A DNA stretch of 64,000 nucleotides from Flavobacterium sp. LC2016-12 (lineage in GTDB: Bacteria; Bacteroidota; Bacteroidia; Flavobacteriales; Flavobacteriaceae). This document shows, one piece after another, positions 1 through 8,473 of this stretch. Location: contig NZ_JADKPT010000010.1 in NCBI RefSeq assembly GCF_015351595.1, positions 62,001-126,000 on the forward strand, read 5' to 3'. Each line of letters opens with the position of its first letter. Positions within the stretch are counted from its first letter, which is position 1. Position numbers and translations under genes: made by a program. A model generated the notes under the pieces. That model was not told the origin of the DNA and did no database searches. It worked only from the letters and a program-made list of their open reading frames with translations.

Positions 1-1398
1 ATAAAAAATCTTGGAATTCCTGTAGTTCCGGTAGAAGATATAACTTCATTTCCTGAAATTCTTGGGGGAAGAGTAAAAACTTTGCACCCAAAAATTTTTG
101 GTGGAATCTTAAATCGTCAAGATAACGAAAGCGATGTTCAGCAAATGAAGGAATTTGATATTCCGCAGATTGATTTAGTAATTGTTGATTTATACCCTTT
201 TGAAAAAACGGTTGCTTCAGGTGCAAGTGAACAAGATATTATTGAAAAAATTGATATTGGTGGAATTTCATTAATTCGTGCCGGTGCAAAAAACTTCAAG
301 GACACTGTAATTGTAGCTTCAGTAAATGAATACAGTTTGCTTTTAGATTTGATCACAGAACAAAACGGAGCAACAACATTAGAAAACAGAAGATTATTGG
401 CTACAAAAGCATTCCACGTTTCTTCTCACTATGATGGTGCTATTTTTAATTATTTCAATACAGATGAAACCATCTATAAAGAAAGCATTGCAGGTGGACA
501 AGTTTTAAGATACGGAGAAAATCCACACCAAAAAGGATTTTTCTTTGGAGATTTTGACGCTATGTTCAAAAAAGTTCACGGAAAAGAACTGTCTTACAAC
601 AACTTACTAGATGTTGACGCTGCAGTAAATTTAATTAATGAATTTAAAACTGACGGACCAACATTCGCCATTTTAAAACACAATAATGCTTGTGGTTTAG
701 CTTCAAGAAAAACAATTAGCGAAGCTTATTTAGCAGCTTTGGCTTGTGATCCTACATCTGCTTTTGGCGGAGTTTTGATAGCAAACACTAAAATTGATTT
801 GGCTACTGCACAAGAAATCAACAAATTATTCTGCGAGGTTGTAATTGCGCCAAGTTATGATGATGATGCAATTGCAGTTTTACAAGAAAAGAAAAATAGA
901 ATTATTTTAGTTCAAAATGAAGTTGAATTACCTACAAGACAAGTAAGAACATGTCTTAATGGTTTGTTAATTCAGGACAGAAATAATATTACAGATACTA
1001 AAGAGCATTTAAAAACCGTTACCATTACAGAGCCAACTGCACAAGAGATAGAAGATTTAATTTTTGCTTCTAAAATTTGTAAAAACACAAAATCAAATAC
1101 AATCGTATTTGCTAAAAACGGAACTTTAATTTCATCAGGAACAGGTCAAACCTCAAGAGTTGATGCTTTGATGCAGGCTGTTGATAAAGCTAAAGCTTTC
1201 GGATTTGATTTGACAGGAGCTTCAATGGCAAGTGATGCATTTTTCCCTTTTCCGGATTGTGTGGAATTAGCTAAAAATGCGGGAATTACAGCTGTAATTC
1301 AACCAGGAGGATCGATAAAAGATGAATTAAGCATCAATTATTGCAATGAAAATAATCTTGCAATGGTATTTACAGGAACACGTCATTTTAAACATTAA
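1..1398 (+). CDS. purH: Bifunctional AICAR formyltransferase / IMP cyclohydrolase PurH (5' end missing)
   Basis: This enzyme carries out the last two steps of IMP synthesis in the cytoplasm: formyl transfer to AICAR, then ring closure. The reading frame is open from base 1, so the gene begins before the window. A TTG near base 82 is only an internal codon, because the residues before it (GIPVVPVEDITSFPEILGGR) already read as the MGS-like cyclohydrolase domain. That domain runs through HPKIFGG. The formyltransferase domain follows, with the KHNNACG active-site stretch encoded near 676-696. The C-terminus, RHFKH, is the normal end for the family. A small gap leads into mreB on the same strand. 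Identification is firm; only the N-terminus is unseen. Confidence 0.97.
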   Translation: MKNLGIPVVPVEDITSFPEILGGRVKTLHPKIFGGILNRQDNESDVQQMKEFDIPQIDLVIVDLYPFEKTVASGASEQDIIEKIDIGGISLIRAGAKNFKDTVIVASVNEYSLLLDLITEQNGATTLENRRLLATKAFHVSSHYDGAIFNYFNTDETIYKESIAGGQVLRYGENPHQKGFFFGDFDAMFKKVHGKELSYNNLLDVDAAVNLINEFKTDGPTFAILKHNNACGLASRKTISEAYLAALACDPTSAFGGVLIANTKIDLATAQEINKLFCEVVIAPSYDDDAIAVLQEKKNRIILVQNEVELPTRQVRTCLNGLLIQDRNNITDTKEHLKTVTITEPTAQEIEDLIFASKICKNTKSNTIVFAKNGTLISSGTGQTSRVDALMQAVDKAKAFGFDLTGASMASDAFFPFPDCVELAKNAGITAVIQPGGSIKDELSINYCNENNLAMVFTGTRHFKH

Positions 1399-1404
1399 TT
1401 TGTT

Positions 1405-1412
1405 TAACTTTG
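1405..1412 (+). promoter_or_regulatory. Candidate -7 box upstream of mreB
   Basis: TAACTTTG matches the Bacteroidota primary-sigma -7 consensus TAnnTTTG and lies about 40 bases before the mreB start. No clean TTTG -33 element was found at the usual 17-23 base distance, so this is a candidate only. Confidence 0.45.
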
Positions 1413-1453
1413 TTCGATAATTATTTATAACATTTTAAACCCCTAAAAAACTT

Positions 1454-2482
1454 ATGGGATTTTTTGATTTCATGACCGAGGATATTGCGATAGACCTTGG
1501 TACCGCAAACACTTTAATCATTCATAATGATAAAGTTGTTATTGATAGTCCGTCAATCGTTGCACGTGATAGAATATCAGGCAAAATCATTGCTGTTGGT
1601 AAGGAAGCCAACATGATGCAAGGTAAAACGCATGAAAACATCAAGACCATAAGGCCTTTGAAGGATGGTGTAATTGCCGATTTTGATGCTTCAGAAAAAA
1701 TGATCAATATGTTCATTAAGAGCATTCCGGCATTGAAAAAAAGAATGTTTACTCCAGCTTTAAGAATGGTAGTATGTATTCCGTCTGGAATTACTGAGGT
1801 TGAAATGAGAGCTGTAAAAGAATCTTGTGAAAGAGTAAACGGAAAAGAAGTTTATTTGATTCATGAGCCAATGGCAGCAGCAATTGGTATTGGAATCGAT
1901 ATCATGCAGCCAAAAGGAAATATGATTGTTGATATTGGAGGTGGTACAACTGAAATTGCTGTAATTGCATTAGGCGGAATCGTATGTGATAAATCTGTAA
2001 AAATTGCGGGTGACGTTTTCACAAATGATATCGTGTATTATATGCGCACGCAACACAACCTTTTTGTTGGAGAAAGTACTGCTGAGAAAATTAAAATTCA
2101 AATTGGAGCTGCTATCGAAGATTTAGATGGTCCTCCAGAAGATATGTCTGTTCAAGGTAGAGATTTACTTACTGGTAAACCAAAACAAGTTGATGTATCA
2201 TACCGTGAAATTGCAAAAGCATTAGACAAATCAATTCAACGTATCGAAGATGCTGTAATGGAGACTTTATCGCAAACACCTCCTGAATTAGCTGCCGATA
2301 TCTACAATACAGGTATTTACTTAGCTGGTGGTGGATCTATGTTGAGAGGTCTTGACAAACGTATTTCATTAAAAACAGACTTACCTGTTTACATTGCTGA
2401 AGATCCTTTAAGAGCAGTTGTTCGTGGAACTGGAATGGCATTGAAAAACATTGCAAAATTTAAAAGCATCTTAATTAAATAA
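1454..2482 (+). CDS. mreB: Rod shape-determining protein MreB
   Basis: MreB is the bacterial actin that forms membrane-bound filaments and steers the elongasome (MreC, MreD, RodA, PBP2). At 342 residues it has the usual length. The N-terminal phosphate-1 loop (DLGTANTLI, about residues 14-22), the central DIGGGTTEIAVI loop (about 161-172) and the adenosine motif GIYLAGGGSML near residue 290 are all present, as expected for an actin-fold ATPase. It is the first gene of a five-gene shape operon on the plus strand. A strong hairpin separates it from mreC, which may let mreB be expressed above the membrane partners. Confidence 0.98.
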   Translation: MGFFDFMTEDIAIDLGTANTLIIHNDKVVIDSPSIVARDRISGKIIAVGKEANMMQGKTHENIKTIRPLKDGVIADFDASEKMINMFIKSIPALKKRMFTPALRMVVCIPSGITEVEMRAVKESCERVNGKEVYLIHEPMAAAIGIGIDIMQPKGNMIVDIGGGTTEIAVIALGGIVCDKSVKIAGDVFTNDIVYYMRTQHNLFVGESTAEKIKIQIGAAIEDLDGPPEDMSVQGRDLLTGKPKQVDVSYREIAKALDKSIQRIEDAVMETLSQTPPELAADIYNTGIYLAGGGSMLRGLDKRISLKTDLPVYIAEDPLRAVVRGTGMALKNIAKFKSILIK

Positions 2483-2507
2483 GATTCAAAATAATAACCA
2501 ATATTTT

Positions 2508-2548
2508 TTTTATTAGAGTCAAAATTTTCAGATTTGACTCTAATAAAA
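2508..2548. other. Long perfect stem-loop between mreB and mreC
   Basis: Bases 2508-2523 and 2533-2548 are exact reverse complements (16 bp, TTTTATTAGAGTCAAA arm) around a 9-base loop. On the plus strand it is not followed by a T-run, so it does not look like a full terminator. It could be an RNA processing or stability element, or a partial attenuator within the mre operon. Confidence 0.75.
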
Positions 2549-2593
2549 TTGGAAACCAAAAGCATATCCTGAAACAAAATAACCAAACAAGAA

Positions 2594-3418
2594 ATGCAGC
2601 AAATTTTTAATTTTATTATAAGAAACAGTAATCGATTGCTGTTTTTGCTGCTTTTAGGTATTTCGTTGGCTCTCTCAATTCAATCGCATTCCTATCACAG
2701 AAGCAAAGTAATCAGCTCGGCTAATTTTTTAAGCGGAGGTGTTTACGAAAGAATCAATCATGTGAATGAATATTTGAATTTAAGAACCGAAAATGACGAA
2801 CTTGTACTTGAAAACGCAAGATTAAAAAGTCTCCTTTTTAATAAAGAGGACACTACCAAATTACCGTTACCAGATAGTATAAAAGGTGTAAAACCTGCAG
2901 ATATTATTGTTTCAAAAGTAATTCACAACTCTTATAACAGACACGAAAACTACATTACGTTAAATTCCGGAGCAAATGAAGGAATTAAACCAGATATGGG
3001 AGTAATCAATAGTTTAGGAATTATTGGAGTGGTAGACAATACTTCACCAAGATATTCAACAGTGATAAGTATTTTGAATATGAAATCACAGATCAATGCT
3101 AAGCTAAAAAAATCCAATCACTTTGGTTCGTTGACCTGGAATGGAAAAAGCACAGGATTTGTTCAATTAGAAGATGTTCCAAGACTAGCGTCTGTAAAAA
3201 AAGGAGACACCATTGTAACAGGTGGACAATCTGTAATTTTTCCTGAAGGAATTAATATTGGTACAGTGGATATTGTTTACAAAAAAGAAGGTACAAGTTA
3301 TTATGTCATAAAAGTTAAATTATTTAATGATATGACGAACTTAGGCCATGTATATGTTATCAAGAGTAAAGACAGAGAAGAACTTATTAATTTAGAAAAC
3401 AAGGAAAAAGATGAATAG
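2594..3418 (+). CDS. mreC: Rod shape-determining protein MreC
   Basis: MreC is the periplasmic scaffold of the elongasome, anchored in the inner membrane and contacting PBP2. The 274-residue product has a short cytoplasmic head, one membrane helix (about residues 14-27), a probable coiled coil (about 50-80, NLRTENDELVLENARLKSL) and then the two beta domains of the family, with GANEGIKPDMGVIN and KKGDTIVTGGQSVIFPEGI as recognisable segments. The next gene, mreD, starts eight bases inside its 3' end, which suggests translational coupling. Confidence 0.95.
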   Translation: MQQIFNFIIRNSNRLLFLLLLGISLALSIQSHSYHRSKVISSANFLSGGVYERINHVNEYLNLRTENDELVLENARLKSLLFNKEDTTKLPLPDSIKGVKPADIIVSKVIHNSYNRHENYITLNSGANEGIKPDMGVINSLGIIGVVDNTSPRYSTVISILNMKSQINAKLKKSNHFGSLTWNGKSTGFVQLEDVPRLASVKKGDTIVTGGQSVIFPEGINIGTVDIVYKKEGTSYYVIKVKLFNDMTNLGHVYVIKSKDREELINLENKEKDE

Positions 3419-3917
3419 CGCATTGTTAGTCAATATTTTTCGATTCATTATGTTACTTGCAATTCAGATTGTTATTTTTAACAACATGAATTTCTTAGGA
3501 TACATAAGTCCTTTTCCGTACATTTTATATATTATTCTTTATCCTGTAAACAGCAACAGATCAGGTTTAATAATTTCAAGTTTTTTACTTGGTCTTACGA
3601 TGGATATGTTTTGTAATTCAGGAGGAATTCATGCTACTGCATGTGTTATTCTCGCTTATTATAGGCCTTATATTTTTAAATTTTCATTTGGACTGAGTTA
3701 CGAGTATCAAACGATAAAACTAAACGAATCTCTAACACCTGAACGTTTTTCGTTCATATTGGTTTCCGTTTTATTACATCACATAATATTATTTACACTC
3801 GAAGCTTTTCAGTTTAAATTTATTTGGGATATTTTACTCCGAACTCTGTTTAGCACCATTTTTACAATAATTATTTCAATCATAATAATATATCTTATTA
3901 AGCCCAATAAACGATGA
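3411..3917 (+). CDS. mreD: Rod shape-determining membrane protein MreD
   Basis: This is a 168-residue, very hydrophobic integral membrane protein with about five predicted helices. It fits MreD, the least conserved member of the elongasome. Sequence recognition is weak, as is usual for the family. The call rests on its position between mreC and the PBP2 gene, its size and its hydrophobic profile. It overlaps mreC by 8 bases and the following mrdA gene by 4 bases (ATGA), the signature of a tightly coupled operon. Confidence 0.9.
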   Translation: MNSALLVNIFRFIMLLAIQIVIFNNMNFLGYISPFPYILYIILYPVNSNRSGLIISSFLLGLTMDMFCNSGGIHATACVILAYYRPYIFKFSFGLSYEYQTIKLNESLTPERFSFILVSVLLHHIILFTLEAFQFKFIWDILLRTLFSTIFTIIISIIIIYLIKPNKR

Positions 3918-5878
3918 GAAAAGTTTTGCTGCCCTCCTTAATTATTATCGCAGCATCTTTGCTGTTGATCAGGGTATTTTATCTGCAAATTATTGATGAT
4001 TCATTCAAATTAAAATCAGAAAATAACGCGATAAAAAAACAGTATGACTATCCTGAAAGAGGTTATATCTACGACAGATATGGTAAGTTATTAGTTGCCA
4101 ATCAGGCTTCTTATGATATTATGGTTATTCCTCGCGACATTAAAGAAGATCTTAATGTTGATGAATTTTGTTCTTTATTAAATATTACGAAAGAAGAGTA
4201 CGAAAAAAGAGTTGCGAAAGCAAGAGTTTATAGTCCGCGATTACCTTCTGTATTTTTATCTCAATTAAACAAAAGTGAATTTGCTGCCTTTCAGGAGAAA
4301 ATCAGAAAGTTCGAAGGATTTTATTTCCAAAAAAGATCGCTTCGTGATTACGAAGTAGATTATGGTGCTAACATTTTTGGTTTCATTACTCAGGTAAACG
4401 AAAAGTTAATTGCCAAAAACCCTTACTACAATAGTGGCGATTTAATAGGACAGCAAGGAGTTGAGCAAAGTTACGAAGAAATTTTACGCGGTATAAAAGG
4501 TGTAAAATACATTCAAAAAGATAAGTACAACCGAGAAATAGGTTCCTATAAAAATGGAAAGTATGATACGATCGCTGTCGCCGGAGAAGATATCAATATA
4601 ACTATTGACGCTGAACTTCAAAAGTACGGCGAAGAATTAATGATCAACAAAAGAGGTGGAATTGTTGCTATTGAGCCAAAAACAGGTGAAATCTTAGCAT
4701 TAGTTACAGCTCCCTCTTATGATCCGGGAATTATGGTTGGAAGACAAAAATCTAAAAACTATACACTTTTATATCGCGATTCCATTGCAAAACCTTTATA
4801 CGACAGAGGTCTTCTGGCGGAATATCCTCCAGGGTCTCCATTTAAAATCTTAACGGGTTTGGTAGCGCTTCAGGAAGGCGTAATTGATGAACACACCACT
4901 TTTATGTGTCATCATGGTTTTAGCTATGGTAGAGGGCGATTTATGAAATGTCACGGTTTTGGACCGCATCAATTAAATAATGGAATTTACAATTCTTGTA
5001 ATACCTATTTTGCGCAATCTTACATGCTAACGATCAACAAATACAAAAATCCTGGTCAGGCTGTAGATATTTGGAGTGATCACGTAAAGAGTTTTGGATT
5101 AGGTCAGTTTATGGGATATGATCTACCAACAGGTAAAAGAGGAAACGTTCCCACTTCTAAAACCTATAAAAAAATATATCCGAATGGTGGATGGAGAAGC
5201 ACAACAATTGTTTCTAACGCCATTGGTCAGGGAGAGGTTTTAATGACACCAATTCAGCTAGCCAATATGATGGCGACAGTTGCAAATCAGGGTTATTATT
5301 ATACGCCTCATATCATTAAAAAGATTGAAGGCAAAAAAATTGATGCTAAATTTACAACCAAACACGAAACTACTATTGACAAAAAGTATTTCCCGCCGGT
5401 TATAGCAGGTTTATTTGATGTATACAATAAAGGAACTGCTTATGCCCTTAAAGTAGAAGGAATTGATATTTGTGGAAAAACAGGTACTGCTGAGAACTAC
5501 GCAAAAATTGATGGCGTAAGAACAAAATTAAAAGATCACTCTATTTTTGTGGCTTTTGCTCCAAAAGACAACCCGAAAATTGCAATAGCTATTATGATTG
5601 AAAATGGAGGTTTTGGTGCAACTGTTGCAGGTCCGATCGCCAGTTTAATGATTGAAAAATATCTAAGAAAAAAGATCACCAGAACTGATTTAGAAACAAG
5701 AGTTTTAAACAAAAGTCTAGCTGTTGAATATGCAAAATTAGGAGGTATGAATGAAGCGAGCGCTATTGAAACTACACCTAAAGACTCGATTTTAAAAGCT
5801 AAAATTATTGTTCCAAAGGCAGTAGTTCCGAAAACAGAAATTAAAAAAACAACTACAGACACCACTAAAAAGAACTAA
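3914..5878 (+). CDS. mrdA: Penicillin-binding protein 2 (elongation transpeptidase)
   Basis: This class B penicillin-binding protein cross-links new peptidoglycan during side-wall growth. It has an N-terminal membrane anchor (about residues 5-25), a dimerisation/pedestal region (about 45-215) and a transpeptidase domain. The three active-site motifs are visible: SPFK (S308-K311), SCN (361-363) and KTG (522-524). At 654 residues it is slightly longer than many PBP2 proteins, because after about residue 610 there is a Thr/Lys/Pro-rich tail with repeated VPKAVVPKTE-like units. It overlaps mreD by 4 bases and is followed 15 bases later by rodA, its glycosyltransferase partner. Confidence 0.97.
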   Translation: MRKVLLPSLIIIAASLLLIRVFYLQIIDDSFKLKSENNAIKKQYDYPERGYIYDRYGKLLVANQASYDIMVIPRDIKEDLNVDEFCSLLNITKEEYEKRVAKARVYSPRLPSVFLSQLNKSEFAAFQEKIRKFEGFYFQKRSLRDYEVDYGANIFGFITQVNEKLIAKNPYYNSGDLIGQQGVEQSYEEILRGIKGVKYIQKDKYNREIGSYKNGKYDTIAVAGEDINITIDAELQKYGEELMINKRGGIVAIEPKTGEILALVTAPSYDPGIMVGRQKSKNYTLLYRDSIAKPLYDRGLLAEYPPGSPFKILTGLVALQEGVIDEHTTFMCHHGFSYGRGRFMKCHGFGPHQLNNGIYNSCNTYFAQSYMLTINKYKNPGQAVDIWSDHVKSFGLGQFMGYDLPTGKRGNVPTSKTYKKIYPNGGWRSTTIVSNAIGQGEVLMTPIQLANMMATVANQGYYYTPHIIKKIEGKKIDAKFTTKHETTIDKKYFPPVIAGLFDVYNKGTAYALKVEGIDICGKTGTAENYAKIDGVRTKLKDHSIFVAFAPKDNPKIAIAIMIENGGFGATVAGPIASLMIEKYLRKKITRTDLETRVLNKSLAVEYAKLGGMNEASAIETTPKDSILKAKIIVPKAVVPKTEIKKTTTDTTKKN

Positions 5879-5893
5879 CAAAGATTATTTCAA

Positions 5894-7129
5894 ATGAAAA
5901 ATCAAAGTGTAAAAAATAACATCGACTGGATAAGTGTTTTTATCTATACTGCGTTAGTAATATTGGGGTGGCTGAACATTTATTCTTCATCATTACTATC
6001 GACAGAAGGAACTTATCAAAAACAACTAATTTTTATTGGATGTACAATTCCTTTAATATTCGTTGTCCTTTTTGTTGATGGTAAATTCTATGAAAAATAC
6101 GCCAGTATTATTTTTGGAGTTTCTCTATTATCATTGGCAGGATTATTTATTTTTGGAAAAACCATTGCTGGTCAAAGATGTTGGTACGCTATAGGAAGCT
6201 TTACTTTACAGCCCTCTGAGTTTGCAAAAGCTGCAACTTCATTGGCGTTGGCCAAATATTTAAGTGACACCCAAATAAATCTTAAGGACGTAAACAGGCA
6301 AATTCAGGCATTAGCCATTGTCTTTTTACCGGTATTACTAATTTTACCTCAACCCGATCCTGGAAGCGCTTTAATTTACAGTATTTTTATTATTGTACTA
6401 TACAGAGAAGGTTTACCATCATGGTATGTCTGGACGGGTTTTATTACCATTTTATTATTTGTCCTTACACTCGTTCTAGAACCCTATGTCGTTATCTTAA
6501 TAGCCTTGGCAGTTCTTATGATCATTCACTTCAAAGGAAGGGTCGTAGATCGAAACATCATTTTAAGCGGTATAATATTGCTTGGTATCTCTGCTTTTGT
6601 TTTTTCTGTAGATTATGTTTTTGATAACGTTTTTAAGCAACACCATAGAGATCGTTTTAATATCTTGTTAGGAAAAAGTGTTGACATGAAAGGTATTGGA
6701 TACAACACCAATCAATCAGAAATTGCAATTGGATCAGGCGGCTGGATTGGAAAAGGTTTCTTAGAAGGAACCCAAACCAAAGGCGGATTTGTACCGGAAC
6801 AACATACCGATTATATTTTTACAACAGTTGGTGAAGAATGGGGCTTTGCTGGTTCGTTTGTGGTGATTGCACTTTTCGTTGGCCTATTTTTACGTGTAAT
6901 TTATTTAGCTGAAAGACAGAAAACAAAATTCAGTAGGGTTTACGGCTATTGTGTTGCCGCCATTTTATTTACACACTTCTTTGTAAACATAGCAATGGTT
7001 ATCGGGATTTTTCCAACAATTGGAGTACCGCTACCCTTCTTTTCTTATGGAGGTTCCGGACTCTGGGGATTCACTATTCTATTGTTTATATTCTTGAAAA
7101 TGGATGCGAATAAGGTAAATGAATGGTAA
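5894..7129 (+). CDS. rodA: Rod shape-determining protein RodA (SEDS glycosyltransferase)
   Basis: RodA is the SEDS-family peptidoglycan polymerase that works with PBP2. The 411-residue product has about ten membrane helices. Family landmarks include the GQRCWYAIGSFTLQPSEFAK segment (about residues 96-115), the QPDPGSALIY motif near residue 155 and the C-terminal loop with PEQHTDYIF followed by GVPLPFFSYGGSG. It is the last gene of the mre operon and is followed by a hairpin at about 7250. Confidence 0.96.
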   Translation: MKNQSVKNNIDWISVFIYTALVILGWLNIYSSSLLSTEGTYQKQLIFIGCTIPLIFVVLFVDGKFYEKYASIIFGVSLLSLAGLFIFGKTIAGQRCWYAIGSFTLQPSEFAKAATSLALAKYLSDTQINLKDVNRQIQALAIVFLPVLLILPQPDPGSALIYSIFIIVLYREGLPSWYVWTGFITILLFVLTLVLEPYVVILIALAVLMIIHFKGRVVDRNIILSGIILLGISAFVFSVDYVFDNVFKQHHRDRFNILLGKSVDMKGIGYNTNQSEIAIGSGGWIGKGFLEGTQTKGGFVPEQHTDYIFTTVGEEWGFAGSFVVIALFVGLFLRVIYLAERQKTKFSRVYGYCVAAILFTHFFVNIAMVIGIFPTIGVPLPFFSYGGSGLWGFTILLFIFLKMDANKVNEW

Positions 7130-7231
7130 TCCTAAAAATTCAATTATAGTCCCGAACATTCGGGCCAAATTCCAATAGATGAGTTTTAGAATTATTACAA
7201 CTTAAGAACTTAGGTTCTTATTGATAAATAT

Positions 7232-7267
7232 AAAAAAGGTCCGAAGTTTAAACTTCGGACCTTTTTT
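7232..7267. terminator. Bidirectional terminator between rodA and the dedA-family gene
   Basis: A perfect inverted repeat with arms AAAAAAGGTCCGAAGTTT and its complement spans 7232-7267. It has A-run and T-run flanks, so it can terminate both converging units: the mre operon from the left and the DedA gene from the right. Confidence 0.9.
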
Positions 7268-7275
7268 ATATTTAA

Positions 7276-7962
7276 TTATATCTTTTCACTTGTGCTGGTT
7301 CTCTTTTTAATAAGCTTTAAGAAAACCGGGAATGTCGATAATATTATAATTCCAATTACTATAACTTCAATATGTTCTTTTAAATCTATTCCGTGTTCAA
7401 GAAAAACTCCATATAAATAATGCCCGGAAAAGATCAATATAAATGACCACAAAAACGAACTCAATATATTAAAGAACATAAATTTCTTTTTATCCATTGA
7501 AACTATTCCAGCGATAATTGGCGCGAAAGTTCTGAAGATTGGAAGAAAACGAGCGTAGATAATTGCCTTTCCTCCATACTTTTCAAAAAAGTCTTTTGAT
7601 TGCAATAAATACTTTTTCTTGAACCAAAATGTATCTTCTTTTTTAAACAGATAGTAACCACTTTTAGCACCAAACCAATATCCGGTCATATTTCCAAGAA
7701 CACCCATTATTCCAACTAAAGTTGAAAGCAAAAATACGTTGATAAAATCACTCGGAATATAAACAACATTTTGAACCAAATCTCGGCTGTAAATCCCTGA
7801 TAAAAAAAGCAAACTATCTCCGGGAAGAAAAAAACCTGCAAAAAGTCCTGTTTCAGCAAAAACGATAAACAGCACTATGTACAAACCAATTTGAAAACCG
7901 CCGATACTTAAAGTTATATAAAATTCAGGGTTGACTAATTGAGTCCAATCAAAATTATTCAT
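7276..7962 (-). CDS. DedA / SNARE-associated (VTT domain) membrane protein
   Basis: The 228-residue product belongs to the DedA family of inner-membrane proteins, several of which are implicated in flipping undecaprenyl phosphate or phospholipids. Seen in sequence: an N-terminal hydrophobic segment with ETGLFAGFFLPGDSLLF (about residues 37-53, the typical E...PGDSLLF motif), the GNMTGYWFGAKSGYYLFKK stretch (about 91-109) and the conserved ARFLPIFRTFAPIIAG segment (about 137-152) with the paired arginines. The ORF ends just right of the shared terminator with rodA. The substrate cannot be told from sequence. Confidence 0.93.
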   Translation of the reverse strand: MNNFDWTQLVNPEFYITLSIGGFQIGLYIVLFIVFAETGLFAGFFLPGDSLLFLSGIYSRDLVQNVVYIPSDFINVFLLSTLVGIMGVLGNMTGYWFGAKSGYYLFKKEDTFWFKKKYLLQSKDFFEKYGGKAIIYARFLPIFRTFAPIIAGIVSMDKKKFMFFNILSSFLWSFILIFSGHYLYGVFLEHGIDLKEHIEVIVIGIIILSTFPVFLKLIKKRTSTSEKI

Positions 7963-8058
7963 AAAATGAGTTTGGTTACATTTATAAGTTTGTGAAAGTA
8001 AGAATAATTTAGTTTAACCACAATAAATTACGGCATTTTAAAGATAAATTAACGATAA

Positions 8059-8086
8059 AGAAAGCCAAGCATTGGCTTGGCTTTCT
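8059..8086 (-). terminator. Terminator after the metal-related gene group
   Basis: Arms AGAAAGCCAAGC (8059-8070) and GCTTGGCTTTCT (8075-8086) form a perfect 12-bp stem with a 4-base loop, nine bases after the stop codon of the HMA-domain gene on the minus strand. The downstream T-run is weak. Confidence 0.75.
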
Positions 8087-8094
8087 AAAAAATA

Positions 8095-8436
8095 TTAATC
8101 TCTTTCGTACTTACAACATGTGTGTAAATTATCGTAATCTGTCTGAGTTGCTTTTACTTCTTTAGTATCGTGACCTACTTTTGCAATTGCTTTGTTTAAA
8201 TCCTCAGGAGAACTCTTCTCTTCATTCAAAATAACTGTTAACTGATGTGAGCTAATATCCCAGCTGGCCGTTTTTACTCCAGGTACACTAAAAGCCGCTT
8301 TTTCAATACGTTTTTTACATTGCTCACAGTTTCCGTTAACTTCAGTCGTATATTTTAAATTCTTGTTCTTTTTAGTTTGAGCCTGAGCCGAAAGCCCTAA
8401 AAAGGTGATCATTGCAATTAAAATTAAATTCTTCAT
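8095..8436 (-). CDS. Secreted heavy-metal-associated (HMA) domain protein
   Basis: A small exported protein of 113 residues with a signal peptide (about residues 1-19, ending AQA) and a single ferredoxin-like HMA domain (about 28-95). The metal-binding CxxC is C37-E-Q-C40. Unusually for a free-standing HMA domain, the C-terminus adds a second cysteine pair, C107-C108, after a histidine. It lies 37 bases downstream of a TonB-dependent receptor gene and a cysteine-rich exported protein gene. Together these suggest copper or another soft metal handled in the periplasm. The specific metal and direction of transport are not shown by the sequence. Confidence 0.88.
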   Translation of the reverse strand: MKNLILIAMITFLGLSAQAQTKKNKNLKYTTEVNGNCEQCKKRIEKAAFSVPGVKTASWDISSHQLTVILNEEKSSPEDLNKAIAKVGHDTKEVKATQTDYDNLHTCCKYERD

Positions 8437-8473
8437 TGTATTAATTATTTAAAGTTATTGATATTGTTATTGT

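Noticed and set aside
5536..5865. 109-codon minus-strand frame inside mrdA
   Set aside because: Shadow of the penicillin-binding protein gene; no start context or neighbour support.
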